From: Gemmiger sp. An50
GTDB lineage: Bacteria > Bacillota > Clostridia > Oscillospirales > Ruminococcaceae
DNA: 64,000 bases
NCBI RefSeq assembly: GCF_002161595.1
Contig: NZ_NFID01000003.1
Span: forward strand, 248,001 to 312,000
Direction: 5' to 3'
Positions 1 to 7,682 of this stretch are shown here, in pieces (position 1 is the stretch's first letter; the number at the start of each line of letters is the position of its first letter). A program made the position numbers and the translations under genes. Below the pieces are notes generated by a model, which saw only the letters and a list, made by a program, of their open reading frames with translations, was not told the DNA's origin and ran no database searches.

Positions 1-207
1 GCTGGCGGCCTGGTACAAAAGGCTCAGAGCAGCGGGCAGCGGCGGGGCAAGAAGAATCAGCGAGGACAAAGCGGCCATCACCGCCCCGGCGCAGGTGCGC
101 CAAAAGCCCGGCGGCGCGCCGCACAAAAAGCCCACCGCACGCAGCAGAAGATAGGCCACCAGAAAATTTACCAGCAAAAGCACGTCCAGATAGATCACGG
201 TCTTCAC
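1..207 (-). CDS. spoIIGA: SpoIIGA, sigma-E processing peptidase (N-terminal part)
   Basis: Only the first 69 codons are in the window; the gene continues past the left edge. The GTG start lies 7 nt after a GGAG. The start of the protein reads VKTVIYLDVLLLVNFLVAY, matching the YxDVxxLxNFxxDYLLL pattern at the start of SpoIIGA, followed by hydrophobic segments of the N-terminal membrane domain. SpoIIGA is the membrane aspartic protease that cleaves pro-sigma-E in the mother cell during sporulation; the catalytic domain is outside the window. The promoter in front has the long spacer expected for the Spo0A-driven spoIIG operon. sigE would be expected next, to the left. Confidence 0.8.
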   Translation of the reverse strand, partial: MKTVIYLDVLLLVNFLVAYLLLRAVGFLCGAPPGFWRTCAGAVMAALSSLILLAPPLPAALSLLYQAAS

Positions 208-256
208 AGCTGTACTCCGCTCCTTTCGCCGGGCATGTTCGCCCGCTCTGGCTTCG

Positions 257-289
257 ATTGTAGCGCGGCGGCCCGGAGAAAGCTGTCAA
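257..289 (-). promoter_or_regulatory. Spo0A-type promoter of spoIIGA (21-bp spacer)
   Basis: On the minus strand TTGACA (284-289) and TACAAT (257-262) are separated by 21 bp instead of 17. The -35 region reads TTTGACA, one base from the reverse complement of the Spo0A box (TTCGACA). The B. subtilis spoIIG promoter is known for a 22-bp spacer and 0A boxes over the -35. The match is by eye. Confidence 0.55.
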
Positions 290-340
290 AAAAATAATGC
301 GCCGCGCACATCTCCCGGAAAGGGAAAGCGCGCGGCGCAT
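287..340 (-). terminator. Terminator of the HAD gene
   Basis: ATGCGCCGCGC (297-307) pairs with GCGCGGCGCAT (330-340). On the minus strand the hairpin is followed by TTATTTTTTT, which runs into the -35 of the spoIIGA promoter. Confidence 0.75.
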
Positions 341-365
341 AGGTTGTTTTATGGAAGGGTAAAAA

Positions 366-992
366 TTACCAGAGCAGATGCTCCTTGATGGGAATGCCGC
401 AGGTGTTCAGCGCCCGGATGAAGGAGGAGCTGCCCTTGTAGTGGATGCCGGTGATCCCCAGGTCGAAGGCGGCGGTGGTGTTGGGCTTGTGGTCGTCCAC
501 AAAGATGGTCTCGGCGGGGACAAGGCTGTACTGCTCCAGCAGCAGCTTGTAGATGGCCGGGTCCGGCTTGGTGAGCTTTGCCTCGCAGGAGGCGATGCCG
601 CCGTCGAACAGGGGCCAGAACTCCCGCTGGCGGATCTCGTCGATCACGTCCTGAGGAATGTTGGACAGATAGTAGATGGAAAAGCCCATCTTCTTCAGCC
701 GCTTGATCACCTCCACGGTTTTGCGGCGGGTCTTCAGCATACGGGCCCAGTCGTCCAGCACGCTCTGTACCTCGAAGGCACAGCCGGCGGCAGTGGCTTT
801 TTCCAGCATCAGGGCGTTGCCCTCGGCCCGGCTCAGCTTGCCGGCGTCCAGCAGCAGCCACTCCTCGCTGCCGAAGGTCAGCTCGAATACCTTCTGCTCG
901 ATCTCCTCATTGTAAAAGCGCTCCAGCAGAAACTCCCGGGGCTTGAAGTCGACCACCACGCCCCCCAGATCGAAGATGATGTTTTTATACAT
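366..992 (-). CDS. HAD-superfamily hydrolase (YihX-like phosphatase)
   Basis: A 208-residue protein of the HAD-IA group. Motif I is IIFDLGGVVVD at the N-terminus (nucleophile Asp in FDLGG), motif II is the Ser of YYLSN, motif III the Lys of LTKPDP, and motif IV the FVDD acidic pair. This resembles YihX, which dephosphorylates sugar phosphates; the true substrate is unknown. The frame stays open 57 codons upstream, but the start at 992 (MYKNIIFDLGG) is chosen because an AAAGGAG sits 11 nt before it and homologues begin there. It is a single-gene unit with its own promoter (1051-1079) and terminator, cytoplasmic by sequence. Confidence 0.85.
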   Translation of the reverse strand: MYKNIIFDLGGVVVDFKPREFLLERFYNEEIEQKVFELTFGSEEWLLLDAGKLSRAEGNALMLEKATAAGCAFEVQSVLDDWARMLKTRRKTVEVIKRLKKMGFSIYYLSNIPQDVIDEIRQREFWPLFDGGIASCEAKLTKPDPAIYKLLLEQYSLVPAETIFVDDHKPNTTAAFDLGITGIHYKGSSSFIRALNTCGIPIKEHLLW

Positions 993-1050
993 AAGGCCAG
1001 ATTCTCCTTTGCAATCGTCCAAGGGCGCACGGCCCGGGGATATTGCCTTT

Positions 1051-1079
1051 ATTATACACGATTTTCCCCTTTGGGCCAA
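1051..1079 (-). promoter_or_regulatory. Promoter of the HAD gene
   Basis: On the minus strand TTGGCC (1074-1079), a 17-bp spacer, and a perfect TATAAT (1051-1056), about 60 bp before the start codon. Confidence 0.65.
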
Positions 1080-1156
1080 TGCCCCGGCAAAACTTTGGGC
1101 ATGAGCAGCCGCGCTGGGGCATATCAATGGAAGAAAACAAAAGGGGGCGATGGGCT

Positions 1157-1456
1157 GTGACATTGCGGCAACTGTGCAAAAAGGACGTGGTGCAGCTGGG
1201 CTCCGGCGCGAAGCTGGGACGGGCCGACGATCTGGAGCTGGAGGTGAGCAGTGCCCAGGTGCAGGGGCTGATCCTGAGGGGGCGGCCCCGCTGGTTCGGC
1301 CTGCTGGGCAGGGAAGAGGATCTGATCATTCCCTGGCGGCAGATCGAGACCATCGGCGAGGATGTGATTTTGGTGAACTGTCCGCTGCCGGAATCCCAGC
1401 GCCAGAAGCCGGAAGAGGGCATTTGGGCAATCTTTCACAAATTTGTAAGCAGCTGA
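1157..1456 (+). CDS. YlmC/YmxH-family PRC-barrel sporulation protein
   Basis: A small 99-residue protein. It starts TLRQLCKKDVVQLGSGAKLG, carries LRGRPRWFGLLGREEDLIIPW in the middle and ends its core with IETIGEDVILV, the layout of the YlmC/YmxH family (PRC-barrel-like). Family members are common in spore-forming Firmicutes; their biochemical role is not settled. I choose the GTG at 1157 because AAGGGGG precedes it by 9 nt and family members begin at this residue; an in-frame ATG at 1127 would add 10 residues. It lies alone between the HAD gene, transcribed the other way, and the sulfatase. Confidence 0.7.
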   Translation: MTLRQLCKKDVVQLGSGAKLGRADDLELEVSSAQVQGLILRGRPRWFGLLGREEDLIIPWRQIETIGEDVILVNCPLPESQRQKPEEGIWAIFHKFVSS

Positions 1457-1460
1457 AAAC

Positions 1461-1490
1461 TTGCGCCGCCTGCAAAAAGCATCGTATAAT
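1461..1490 (+). promoter_or_regulatory. Promoter of the LTA-synthase-like gene
   Basis: TTGCGC (1461-1466), an 18-bp spacer and a perfect TATAAT (1485-1490). A leader of about 225 nt follows with no further gene or clear terminator. Confidence 0.55.
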
Positions 1491-1721
1491 AAACAGCGTT
1501 TCCGTTTTACGTGAACCAGAGGCAACACCCCGCAATTCACGCCAACACCTGAATTTATGCGGTGTTGCCGTTGCCAAAAACAATCTGCGGGCAAAAAATT
1601 GCCCGGGAAATGAAACAAATACCGCCTGAGCCTCGTTTCCTTTTCAGCAAAGGGTGCGGGGCCGGGGCGGGGAAGTCTGCCGGAGCGGGCCGCGCCGCCC
1701 GGTCAAAGGAGGAACAAATCG

Positions 1722-3632
1722 TTGCAAAGCGTTAAGACAAAACCGTCGATTTTTGACGGCATTGCCCGGCGGCTCAGCCCGCTGCGCTATGCCATGGCTC
1801 CGGTGGTGAGCCTGATCACCCTGGTATGTACCGAGTGGATTCACCGGGGCGAGCTGACCATGAAGGTGCTCACCGATAACGTGCTGCCCCATCTGCCCGC
1901 CTTCCTGCTCACCTGGCTGCTGCTGGGCTGCATTTATCAGGCACTGGCCCGGGCCACCCGGCTGCATCCGCTGGCGGTAACTGTGACCGGGCTGCTGGGC
2001 TGCATCCCGGCGGCGGTTACATACTTTAAATTGAAGCTGCGGGGCGAGCCCTTCTTCCCCTGGGACCTGTCCCAGTTTTCGGAAGCCACCGACGTGGCGG
2101 GCAAGTCCGGCGTGGAGCTGCAGACCTCCATGTGGGTCAGCGCGCTGATCTTCGCTGCGCTGTTCGTGCTGGCCTGCTTTGTGCGGGAGCCCAAAACCAG
2201 TGTTCGTTCCCGGCTGCTGGGTGCGGGCATCCCCGCTGTGGGTGCGCTGGCACTGGTGTTCGGAGTGTTCATCAGCCCCACGGTCTCCCAGATGGTGGGC
2301 ATCACCCCGGATATGTGGATGCAGAACCGCTATTACCGCAACTATGGCGTGATCGCAGGCTTTCTGACCAACATCCAGAACCTGCAGGTGGACAAGCCCG
2401 CCGGCTACAGCCAGGAGGCGGTTCAGGAGATCATCGACAAGGATGCCTCCCGGGACCTGGCGCCGGAATTCACCGGCAGCTACAAAAACGAGGGCGACGG
2501 GGCGGTGAAGCAGCCCAACATCATCTTTGTGATGAACGAGTCCTTCTGGGACGTGGCCGAGCTGGAGGAGTACGGGGTGGAATTTGACCAGGAGGTCACC
2601 CCCAATCTGCATCGGCTGATGGAAAGCGCCGCCTACGGCAAGGCTTACAGCCCAAGCTTTGGCGGCGGTACCTGCGATGTGGAATTTGAGGCGCTCACCG
2701 GCTACTCGGTGGAGTTTTTGCCCAGCGGCTGCAAGCCCTTCCAGCAGCATGTGACCCGGCCCATGTTCTCGGTTGCTTCTTATTTAAAAGAGCAGGGCTA
2801 TGCCACGCAGGCCATCCATTGCTATTATGCCAAGTTCTGGAGCCGCAACACCGCCTACCCCAACCTGGGCTTTGATGAATTCATCTCTCTGGAGAATTTT
2901 GAAAATCCCGAAAAGAAGCGCGACTACTACTGGGGCGGCGGTCTGGTGACCGACGCCGAGATGACCCGCCGCATCATCCAGGAATGGGAGGAGCGGGATC
3001 AGGATCAGCCCCTGTTCATGCACGCGGTGACCATGCAGAACCACACCAGCTACAACGAGGCCAACTACCCCGAGGAGGAGCTGGTGGACATCGTGAAGGC
3101 CCCCGAGGGCATCAGCGACAAGACCCTGGGCGCTCTGCGGGACTTTGCCACCGGTGTAAAAGAAGCGGACGCCATGCTGGGCGAGCTGACCGATTACTTC
3201 TCCCAGGTGGACGAGCCGGTGATTCTGGTGTTCTGGGGCGACCATTATAATCCCATCGGCAGCGGCTATGAGGTCTACACCGCCGCCGGCTACTCCTCCT
3301 CGCAGGACAGCGAGGCGCCGGAGCTGCACCAGATGCCCCTGATGATCTGGTCCAACTACTGGGACGAGCCGGTGGACATCGGCACCGTGGGCGCCTATGA
3401 GATCAGCCCGGTGACCTTTGAGCTCTACGGCCTGGAACAGCCCGCGCTGTTCGACCATCTGATCGATCAGCTGTCGGCTTACCGCAGCCGGACCCACGGC
3501 GTGACCATCCAGCCGGACGGCTCGGCGGATACCGAGGAGCTGACCGAAGAGCAGACCCAGTGGTTTGACGAGCACTGGATGCTGCAATACGACCTGATGT
3601 TCGGCCAGGAATACGCCCTGGGCGGGCAATGA
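1722..3632 (+). CDS. LTA synthase-family sulfatase (membrane phosphoglycerol transferase type)
   Basis: A 636-residue membrane enzyme. The first ~215 residues hold about five hydrophobic segments; an extracellular sulfatase-fold domain follows. PNIIFVMNESFWD (around residues 265-277) supplies the metal-binding Glu, GGGTCDVEFEALTGY holds the catalytic Thr (about residue 316), and WGDHYNP (about 506-512) holds the Asp-His metal ligands. Family enzymes such as LtaS move glycerol phosphate from phosphatidylglycerol to a polymer or glycan; others modify membrane glycolipids, so the acceptor is uncertain. The start is TTG, preceded by AAAGGAGG at 9 nt. Monocistronic, ended by the terminator at 3636. 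Confidence 0.85.
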   Translation: MQSVKTKPSIFDGIARRLSPLRYAMAPVVSLITLVCTEWIHRGELTMKVLTDNVLPHLPAFLLTWLLLGCIYQALARATRLHPLAVTVTGLLGCIPAAVTYFKLKLRGEPFFPWDLSQFSEATDVAGKSGVELQTSMWVSALIFAALFVLACFVREPKTSVRSRLLGAGIPAVGALALVFGVFISPTVSQMVGITPDMWMQNRYYRNYGVIAGFLTNIQNLQVDKPAGYSQEAVQEIIDKDASRDLAPEFTGSYKNEGDGAVKQPNIIFVMNESFWDVAELEEYGVEFDQEVTPNLHRLMESAAYGKAYSPSFGGGTCDVEFEALTGYSVEFLPSGCKPFQQHVTRPMFSVASYLKEQGYATQAIHCYYAKFWSRNTAYPNLGFDEFISLENFENPEKKRDYYWGGGLVTDAEMTRRIIQEWEERDQDQPLFMHAVTMQNHTSYNEANYPEEELVDIVKAPEGISDKTLGALRDFATGVKEADAMLGELTDYFSQVDEPVILVFWGDHYNPIGSGYEVYTAAGYSSSQDSEAPELHQMPLMIWSNYWDEPVDIGTVGAYEISPVTFELYGLEQPALFDHLIDQLSAYRSRTHGVTIQPDGSADTEELTEEQTQWFDEHWMLQYDLMFGQEYALGGQ

Positions 3633-3635
3633 GAG

Positions 3636-3674
3636 AGGGCGGCGGGGCCTTGCGGGGCTGCGCCGCCCTTTTTT
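3636..3674 (+). terminator. Intrinsic terminator
   Basis: AGGGCGGCG (3636-3644) pairs with CGCCGCCCT (3661-3669) and is followed by six T. Confidence 0.85.
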
Positions 3675-3719
3675 GCGTGGTTTCGCGGCTTTTTTCGCGG
3701 AGAAATGCGAAAAAAGTGC

Positions 3720-3748
3720 TTGTAATCCCGGCACCCTTGTGGTATACT
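3720..3748 (+). promoter_or_regulatory. Promoter of rpsB-tsf
   Basis: TTGTAA (3720-3725), 17-bp spacer, TATACT (3743-3748). The transcript would carry a leader of about 100 nt before rpsB. Confidence 0.75.
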
Positions 3749-3764
3749 ATACCGGCAATACACA

Positions 3765-3819
3765 CGCATTGCTTTGTTCCCCTGTGCCCGCTAGGGTGGG
3801 AGACCATGCATGCAATGCG
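3765..3819 (+). promoter_or_regulatory. Structured leader of rpsB
   Basis: CGCATTGC (3765-3772) and GCAATGCG (3812-3819) form a perfect 8-bp stem enclosing a CCC/GGG inner element, between the promoter and the rpsB ribosome binding site. A role in feedback control by S2 is inferred from position only. Confidence 0.35.
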
Positions 3820-3851
3820 GAGGTAAAAACAATTTTTTGGAGGATTTAAAC

Positions 3852-4577
3852 ATGGCAGTAGTATCTATGAAGCAGCTTCTCGAAGCCGGTGTGCACTTCG
3901 GTCATCAGACCCGCCGCTGGAACCCCAAGATGGCGAAGTACATCTTCACCGAGCGCAACGGCATCTACATCATCGACCTGCAGAAGACCGTTAAGAAGCT
4001 GGACGAGGCTTACAACTTTGTTCGCGAGGTTGCTTCCGAGGGCGGCGAGATCCTGTTCGTCGGCACCAAGAAGCAGGCTCAGGAGTCCATTAAGGACGAG
4101 GCTACCCGCTGCGGCATGCACTATGTAAACGCTCGTTGGCTGGGCGGCATGCTGACCAACTTCCGCACCATCCGCAAGCGCATCGACCGTCTGGAGCAGC
4201 TGCGCCAGATGAGCGAGGACGGCACCTTTGATCTGCTGCCCAAGAAGGAAGTTGCCAAGCTGGAGCTGGAGATCGAGAAGCTGGAGAAGTTCCTGGGCGG
4301 TGTGAAGAACATGCACGGCCTGCCCAAGGCGATGTTCATCGTTGACCCCCACAAGGAGCGCATTGCTGTGGCTGAGGCCCGCAAGCTGAACATCCCCATC
4401 GTAGCTATCGTCGACACCAACTGCAACCCCGACGAGATCGACTACGTGATCCCCGGCAACGACGACGCCATCCGTGCTGTTAAGCTGATCGCCGGCGCTA
4501 TGGCCGACGCCGTGATGGAAGGCCGCCAGGGCGAGCAGAACGCCGCCGAGGAGACCGCTGAGGCTGCTGAGGCCTGA
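3852..4577 (+). CDS. rpsB: 30S ribosomal protein S2
   Basis: A 241-residue protein with the S2 landmarks [20 protein letters not shown] at the N-terminus, [23 protein letters not shown] and [25 protein letters not shown]. It joins the 30S subunit late and binds 16S rRNA through its coiled-coil insertion (around residues 110-160 here). The ATG at 3852 follows TTGGAGG; an in-frame ATG at 3810 lies before the Shine-Dalgarno and is not used. It is cotranscribed with tsf 42 nt downstream, the usual pairing. The C-terminus is an Ala/Glu-rich tail, as in many S2 proteins. Confidence 0.98.
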   Translation: MAVVSMKQLLEAGVHFGHQTRRWNPKMAKYIFTERNGIYIIDLQKTVKKLDEAYNFVREVASEGGEILFVGTKKQAQESIKDEATRCGMHYVNARWLGGMLTNFRTIRKRIDRLEQLRQMSEDGTFDLLPKKEVAKLELEIEKLEKFLGGVKNMHGLPKAMFIVDPHKERIAVAEARKLNIPIVAIVDTNCNPDEIDYVIPGNDDAIRAVKLIAGAMADAVMEGRQGEQNAAEETAEAAEA

Positions 4578-4619
4578 GCACCCACCATTTTCCACCGATA
4601 ACGAAAGGGGATAATCAAA

Positions 4620-5534
4620 ATGGCTTTTACTGCACAAGACGTTAAGAACCTGCGTGAGCAGACCGGCTGCGGCATGATGGATTGCAAGAAGGCTCTGACC
4701 GAGTCTAACGGCGATTTCGAGAAGGCTGTTGAGTACCTGCGTGAGAAGGGCCTGGCCGCCGCTCAGAAGAAGGCTGGCCGCATCGCCGCCGAGGGCATGG
4801 TTTACGCCACTGTCTGCGGCAAGGTGGGCGTTGTGGTTGAGGTGAACGCCGAGACCGACTTCGTTGCCAAGAACGACATGTTCCAGACCTTCGTAAAGGA
4901 TGTTGCTGGCGTTGTTGCCGAGCAGAACCCCGCTGACGTGGACGCTCTGCTGGCCTGCAAGATGGGCGAGGACACCGTTGAGGCTGCTCTGAAGGAGAAG
5001 ATCCTGGTCATCGGCGAGAACATCAAGATCCGCCGTTTCGAGCGCTTCGAGGGCATCTGCTCCGCTTACATCCATGCCGGCGGCACCCATGCTGTTCTGG
5101 TTGGCTTCGAGACCAGCGAGGAGATCGCTGCGAAGCCCGAGTTCGAGGCTTACGGCAAGGACATCGCCATGCAGATCGCCGCTGCCAACCCCGGCTACCT
5201 GTGCGAGGCCGACGTGCCCGCTGAGGTGATCGAGAAGGAGAAGGAGATCCTGCTGGCTCAGATCGCCAACGATCCCAAGAACGCCAACAAGCCCGACGCC
5301 ATCAAGGAGAAGATGGTTCTGGGCCGCATCGGCAAATTCTACAAGGAGAACTGCCTGGTGGATCAGGAGTTCGTTAAGGACAACGAGCTGACCGTTGCCA
5401 AGTACACCGATAAGGTGGCCAAGGAGCTGGGCGGCGAGATCAAGATCACCAAGTTCGCCCGCTACGAGAAGGGCGAGGGCCTGGAGAAGAAGTCCGACGA
5501 CTTCGCTGCCGAGGTTGCCAGCATGATGAAGTAA
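4620..5534 (+). CDS. tsf: Translation elongation factor Ts
   Basis: A 304-residue EF-Ts, the GDP/GTP exchange factor for EF-Tu. The UBA-like N-terminal domain carries VKNLREQTGCGMMDCKKAL; the core holds the conserved TDFVAKN segment that contacts EF-Tu, and two EF-Ts core repeats follow. The ATG at 4620 is preceded by GAAAGGGG. It follows rpsB in one operon. The codon choice is strongly biased, as expected for a highly expressed gene. pyrH and frr, often next in line, are not present downstream here. Confidence 0.97.
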   Translation: MAFTAQDVKNLREQTGCGMMDCKKALTESNGDFEKAVEYLREKGLAAAQKKAGRIAAEGMVYATVCGKVGVVVEVNAETDFVAKNDMFQTFVKDVAGVVAEQNPADVDALLACKMGEDTVEAALKEKILVIGENIKIRRFERFEGICSAYIHAGGTHAVLVGFETSEEIAAKPEFEAYGKDIAMQIAAANPGYLCEADVPAEVIEKEKEILLAQIANDPKNANKPDAIKEKMVLGRIGKFYKENCLVDQEFVKDNELTVAKYTDKVAKELGGEIKITKFARYEKGEGLEKKSDDFAAEVASMMK

Positions 5535-5793
5535 GTCGATTCCGACTTACCCGCGCCCATTGCGGCGCAGATCATTCGCTTTCATCCTGCCGGTGCGGTG
5601 CTGGTCCCGTTTTTGTGGGCGAAAGCCTTTGGGAGAACAGACGGGGCTGTGTGCAGCCCGGCGATCCGATTGTGAATAGAAGGCTTCGGCCCGGCGTTCG
5701 CGGTGGTTTTAAGTCGCACACCGCGAAACAGCGCACAAGGGCCGACAAACAAGCCGTAAGGGGCGGCGCTCAGAACGAGCGCCGCCCTTTTTC
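5535..5793 (+). ncRNA. Unidentified structured RNA or tsf 3' region
   Basis: No convincing coding frame. Nested pairing is visible: GGGC+AAGCCTT (5617-5629) with AAGGCTT+GCCC (5679-5691), inside it GGGCTG/CAGCCC (about 5644-5659), then TTCGCGGTG (5697-5705) with CACCGCGAA (5719-5727), and finally a strong terminator. A short hairpin GTAAGTCG/CGACTTAC (5531-5550) overlaps the tsf stop. This is either a long 3' untranslated region or a separate small RNA. I checked by eye for tmRNA, SRP RNA, RNase P, T-box and tRNA landmarks and found none; a divergent 6S RNA is not excluded. Confidence 0.35.
5761..5793 (+). terminator. Intrinsic terminator
   Basis: GGGCGGCGCTC (5761-5771) pairs with GAGCGCCGCCC (5777-5787), followed by five T. 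Confidence 0.9.
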
Positions 5794-6011
5794 TATGCTC
5801 TTTTCAGGGCTTGATTACAAAGGCAGGCAATGAGCCACAAGCGCGCAAAAAGCAAGCGGAGCATGCTCCGTTTTGCGGAATTTGAAATAGGAAAATCTTG
5901 GGTTTTGGCGTTTCAATGGAGTTTTGATCGTATGGTTTTGTCCTTTTGGTACATACACATTGTTCCAATGCACTAATTTGCAATAATAAAGTGGTAATTC
6001 GACCAAATCGC

Positions 6012-6040
6012 TTGCAAATGGCCAAAAGTCGTGCTACAAT
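6012..6040 (+). promoter_or_regulatory. Strong upstream promoter (leader or small RNA)
   Basis: TTGCAA (6012-6017), 17-bp spacer, TACAAT (6035-6040). It would start a transcript near 6047, about 200 nt before the next gene. Confidence 0.6.
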
Positions 6041-6174
6041 AATCCCTGCTCATGAGAGATAAGGGCCGTCCGCTGAAAATAAGGTGGGGCAGGCTCTGTT
6101 TTTTTGCCTGTGGGAGCTGCGTCAAACCAGGCAAAGCTTTGTGTAAATTAACGTAAAAATTCCATCATGCGGGC

Positions 6175-6203
6175 TTGCTTTTTGGAATTTTATGTGATAC
6201 ACT
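6175..6203 (+). promoter_or_regulatory. Proximal promoter of the TrpR-like gene
   Basis: TTGCTT (6175-6180), 17-bp spacer, TACACT (6198-6203), about 40 bp before the start codon. Confidence 0.55.
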
Positions 6204-6243
6204 TTAGTCAAATAAAACAAGAAAGCAAATTGTGAGGTGCGTA

Positions 6244-6570
6244 ATGGCTGACAAGAATCATCTGAGAAACCCCGCGACCACCGCGTTGTTCGAGGCCATC
6301 CTTTCTTTGCAGAGCATGGAAGAGTGCTATACCTTCTTTGAGGATCTTTGCACCATGAAGGAGCTGGCCGACATGGCCCAGCGTTTGGAAGCTGCCAAGA
6401 TGCTGCTGGATGGCAAGACCTACGAGCAGATCGTGAAGAGCGTGGAGATCAGCACGGCAACCATCAGCCGCATCAACCGCTGCATCCAGTACGGCAACGG
6501 CGGCTACGAACTGATCATCGACCGTGTGAAGCAGAATGCCCAGCCCGAAGGCGAGCAGGCTGCGGAATAA
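6244..6570 (+). CDS. YerC/YecD-family TrpR-like DNA-binding protein
   Basis: A 108-residue all-helical protein of the Trp-repressor fold. The core FFEDLCTMKELADMAQRLEA and the helix-turn-helix TYEQIVKSVEISTATISRI match the YerC/YecD family of small Firmicute regulators. Its ligand and targets are not known from sequence; members of the fold often respond to amino acids. The ATG at 6244 follows GAGG at 6 nt. It stands alone with a proximal promoter, a distal promoter and a strong terminator, so it is a single-gene unit, convergent with xpt. Confidence 0.85.
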   Translation: MADKNHLRNPATTALFEAILSLQSMEECYTFFEDLCTMKELADMAQRLEAAKMLLDGKTYEQIVKSVEISTATISRINRCIQYGNGGYELIIDRVKQNAQPEGEQAAE

Positions 6571-6593
6571 GCGGACAGGTTCCCCGAAAGAAC

Positions 6594-6635
6594 AAAAAGA
6601 ACACCCGGATGAGTTTTCATCCGGGTGTTCTTTTT
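6594..6635 (+). terminator. Bidirectional terminator between trpR-like gene and xpt
   Basis: A 19-bp stem: 6594-6612 (AAAAAGAACACCCGGATGA) with 6617-6635. The A-run on one side and T-run on the other let it serve both convergent genes. Confidence 0.9.
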
Positions 6636-6720
6636 TGCTTGATGAAGTTTTCTCAAAAGGCCCGGGAAGGCCTTGCGGCTTTCCCCTGCGGCGCAAACCG
6701 CAAAATGGCCTGCGGAAAAC

Positions 6721-7305
6721 TTAGTCCTCCTGCGGACGGAAGATGATGTTGCCCTCGTCGTCCACGCCTTCCACAATGGCCAGGCTGGTGAGCTTATAGC
6801 CCGCGGCACGCAGGGAGTCACCGCCGGGCTGGAAGCCCTTTTCAATGGTGATACCGATGCCGCACACAGTGGCCCCGGCCTGCTCGCACACGTCCAGCAG
6901 ACCGTGCATGGCCTTGCCCACCGCCATGAAGTCATCCAGGATCAGCACCCGGTCCTGGGGTCCCAGGAACTTCTTGGCCAGGGTGATGTCGTATTCCTTG
7001 CCATAAGTAAAGGAATGTACGGTGGAGGTAAAGACCTCGCCGTCCAGGTTTTTGCTCTTGGCCTTTTTGGCGAACACCACCGGAACATCGAAGTAACGTG
7101 CGGTCATGCAGGCAATGGCAATGCCGGAAGCCTCAATGGTGAGGATCTTGTTGATGCCGTCGTCTTTATAAATATGGTAGAATTCCTTGCCGATCTCGTC
7201 CAGCAGGTTCACATCCAGTTGATGGTTCAAAAAGGAATCCACTTTAATAATATTGCCCGGGCGGACCTGACCGTCCTTTACGATTCGCTCTTCCAGCAGT
7301 TTCAT
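6721..7305 (-). CDS. xpt: Xanthine phosphoribosyltransferase
   Basis: A 194-residue type I phosphoribosyltransferase that converts xanthine and PRPP to XMP for purine salvage. It starts MKLLEERIVKDGQVRPGNI and carries the PRPP loop VLILDDFMAVGKAMHG, both typical of Xpt, and has the family's usual length. The frame is open upstream, but ATG at 7305 follows AGGGAG and matches homologues. A promoter lies 75 bp upstream. The leader is too short for a purine riboswitch and I see none. XMP feeds guanylate synthesis with guaA, also in this window. Confidence 0.95.
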   Translation of the reverse strand: MKLLEERIVKDGQVRPGNIIKVDSFLNHQLDVNLLDEIGKEFYHIYKDDGINKILTIEASGIAIACMTARYFDVPVVFAKKAKSKNLDGEVFTSTVHSFTYGKEYDITLAKKFLGPQDRVLILDDFMAVGKAMHGLLDVCEQAGATVCGIGITIEKGFQPGGDSLRAAGYKLTSLAIVEGVDDEGNIIFRPQED

Positions 7306-7380
7306 ACTTTTATAACGCTCCCTACACAAAAGTATCCCCACCGCGGGCAAAATGCACACACGGAAAAAGGTAATACACCT

Positions 7381-7408
7381 ATTATACAGAAAAGCGAAGG
7401 GTTTGCAA
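7381..7408 (-). promoter_or_regulatory. Promoter of xpt
   Basis: On the minus strand TTGCAA (7403-7408), 16-bp spacer, TATAAT (7381-7386). The stretch 7409-7580 between the divergent xpt and binding-protein promoters is AT-rich and shows no gene. Confidence 0.7.
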
Positions 7409-7580
7409 TGCTTAAAACGCTCTTTTTTGCTGAAAAAACGGCTTTTTGCGGGAAGAATAATAACGAAAGCATTACAAATTGCCAAATGAACAGTTTCCTT
7501 TGTCCAAAAAAACAAAGATTACTGTGCATTATCACCACGTTTACGCTTTACAACGATAAAAAGTATGTGAAAATAGCGAA

Positions 7581-7609
7581 TTGCAATTTTGCACTGATGT
7601 CCGTATAAT
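7581..7609 (+). promoter_or_regulatory. Promoter of the branched-chain amino acid operon
   Basis: TTGCAA (7581-7586), 17-bp spacer, TATAAT (7604-7609), about 75 bp before the binding-protein start. Confidence 0.75.
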
Positions 7610-7682
7610 TTAGAAAAGCAAAAAATTCCCCCCACAGAAAACAGATAAGGGGTGTGCGGGGGAAGATCGGAGGAGAACCCAC

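Larger units (their letters stand above)
5798..6243 (+). other. AT-richer intergenic region with two promoters
   Basis: About 450 bases without a supported gene. It holds the palindrome GGAGCATGCTCC near 5860, a promoter at 6012-6040 and a second at 6175-6203. Between the promoters, GCAGGCTC and GAGC-TGC, or alternatively GGCAGGC and GCCTG, can pair, suggesting a folded leader or small RNA. Confidence 0.4.

Noticed and set aside
1043-1126. N-terminal extension of the YlmC/YmxH protein
   Set aside because: The added residues are not seen in the family and lack a ribosome site; the GTG at 1157 fits better.
3810-3851. Upstream ATG extending rpsB by 14 codons
   Set aside because: The TTGGAGG ribosome site lies between it and the ATG at 3852, and S2 proteins begin at the latter.
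5551-5760. tmRNA, SRP RNA, RNase P RNA or tRNA after tsf
   Set aside because: None of the standard motifs (T-loop GGTTCGANTCC, tmRNA or SRP signature loops, RNase P conserved regions) could be found.
6052-6156. A 34-codon frame in the leader before the TrpR-like gene
   Set aside because: No Shine-Dalgarno precedes it and its composition looks random; the region is better read as RNA structure.
7306-7374. Possible purine riboswitch before xpt
   Set aside because: The leader is only about 70 nt and lacks the conserved purine riboswitch loops and a terminator.
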